DNA of 5,820 bases from Pseudomonadota bacterium (GTDB taxonomy: Bacteria; Pseudomonadota; Alphaproteobacteria; Acetobacterales; Acetobacteraceae), in contig JAKBCB010000259.1 in assembly GCA_021808185.1 (NCBI GenBank), positions 1-5,820 of the forward strand, given 5' to 3'. The notes under the pieces are model-generated. The model worked only from the letters and a program-made list of their open reading frames with translations. It ran no database searches and was not told where the DNA came from. Positions 5,482-5,820 of this stretch are shown one piece after another. The position numbers and the translations under genes were made by a program. Each line of letters begins with the position of its first letter. The stretch's first letter is position 1.

Positions 5482-5820
5482 ATGGCGAGCGACGACGAAC
5501 AGGACAAGCCCGGCACCGGCGCGGGACGTTTTGTCTATGGTCCGCGCCCGCTCTCGGCGCTGGTGCCCGGGGTCGTGCGCCCGGCGTTCCGGGGCCGCAT
5601 GGCCGCGACCGCGCAGGTGCTGGCGGACTGGGCCGCCATCGTGGGCCCCGCCTACGCCGCGCTGACCACGCCGCGCCGGCTGACCTCGGCCACGCTAACC
5701 ATCGGCTGCACCGGCCCGGTGGCGATGGAGTTGCAGCATGTCGCGCCCGCGCTGATCGAGCGCATCAACAGCCATCTCGGCCGCGCGGCGGTCGAGCGGC
5801 TGCGCTTCGTGCAGGAGCCC
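5482..5820 (+). CDS. DUF721/DciA-like protein, C-terminus outside window
   Basis: The frame is open from the ATG at 5482 to the right edge (113 codons seen). After a hydrophilic N-terminus (MASDDEQDKPGTGAGRFVYG), the segment VLADWAAIVGPAYAALTTP (46-64) and the strands that follow (LTSATLTIGCTGPVAMELQH, 67-86) lead into APALIERINSHLG (88-100) and VERLRFVQ (104-111). This is the DUF721 pattern. The family includes DciA, the loader of the replicative helicase DnaB in many bacteria. The alphaproteobacterial members are distant from it, so the role here is inferred and no symbol is given. The place next to mutY is one I know from other alphaproteobacteria, often with a thioredoxin-fold gene and smc downstream, which would lie beyond 5820. 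The G-rich stretch before the ATG offers no well-spaced Shine-Dalgarno. Confidence 0.85.
   Translation, partial: MASDDEQDKPGTGAGRFVYGPRPLSALVPGVVRPAFRGRMAATAQVLADWAAIVGPAYAALTTPRRLTSATLTIGCTGPVAMELQHVAPALIERINSHLGRAAVERLRFVQEP

Overview
This is a very GC-rich window with dense, mostly minus-strand coding. The gene set fits an alphaproteobacterium. A mutY gene diverges from a DUF721 gene, and there is a DUF1488 gene, a TPR/glycosyltransferase-9-like fusion, and a short ferredoxin-like protein of a type I associate with Acetobacteraceae and other Rhodospirillales. The family-level assignment is inference from protein style, not a search result.

Layout, left to right. (1) Positions 1-1035, minus: a GAF-domain signalling protein whose C-terminal output domain lies outside the window. 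(2) Positions 1036-1214: a comparatively AT-rich divergent intergenic region. It holds a plausible promoter for the GAF gene and a perfect 10-bp palindrome at the predicted transcription start. (3) Positions 1215-1928, plus: an eight-cysteine iron-sulfur protein. Its C-terminus resembles the two-cluster module of QueG, and its N-terminal part resembles the cobalamin-processing protein MMACHC/CblC. (4) Positions 1930-5472, minus: a row of four genes that reads in transcription order as mutY, a DUF1488 gene, a 46-residue lysine-rich gene, and a TPR protein fused to a glycosyltransferase-9-like domain. The gaps are 103, 39 and 77 bases, so co-transcription is possible. (5) Positions 5482-5820, plus: the start of a DUF721/DciA-like gene, divergent from mutY with only 9 bases between the start codons.

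How the genes work together. MutY (removal of adenine opposite 8-oxoguanine) and the DUF721 protein (the family that includes the helicase-loading protein DciA) are both DNA-maintenance proteins. The remaining genes have no obvious common pathway with them. No mobile element, CRISPR array, rRNA or tRNA was found. The most interesting gene is the candidate corrinoid/Fe-S protein at 1215-1928; the other items are modest.
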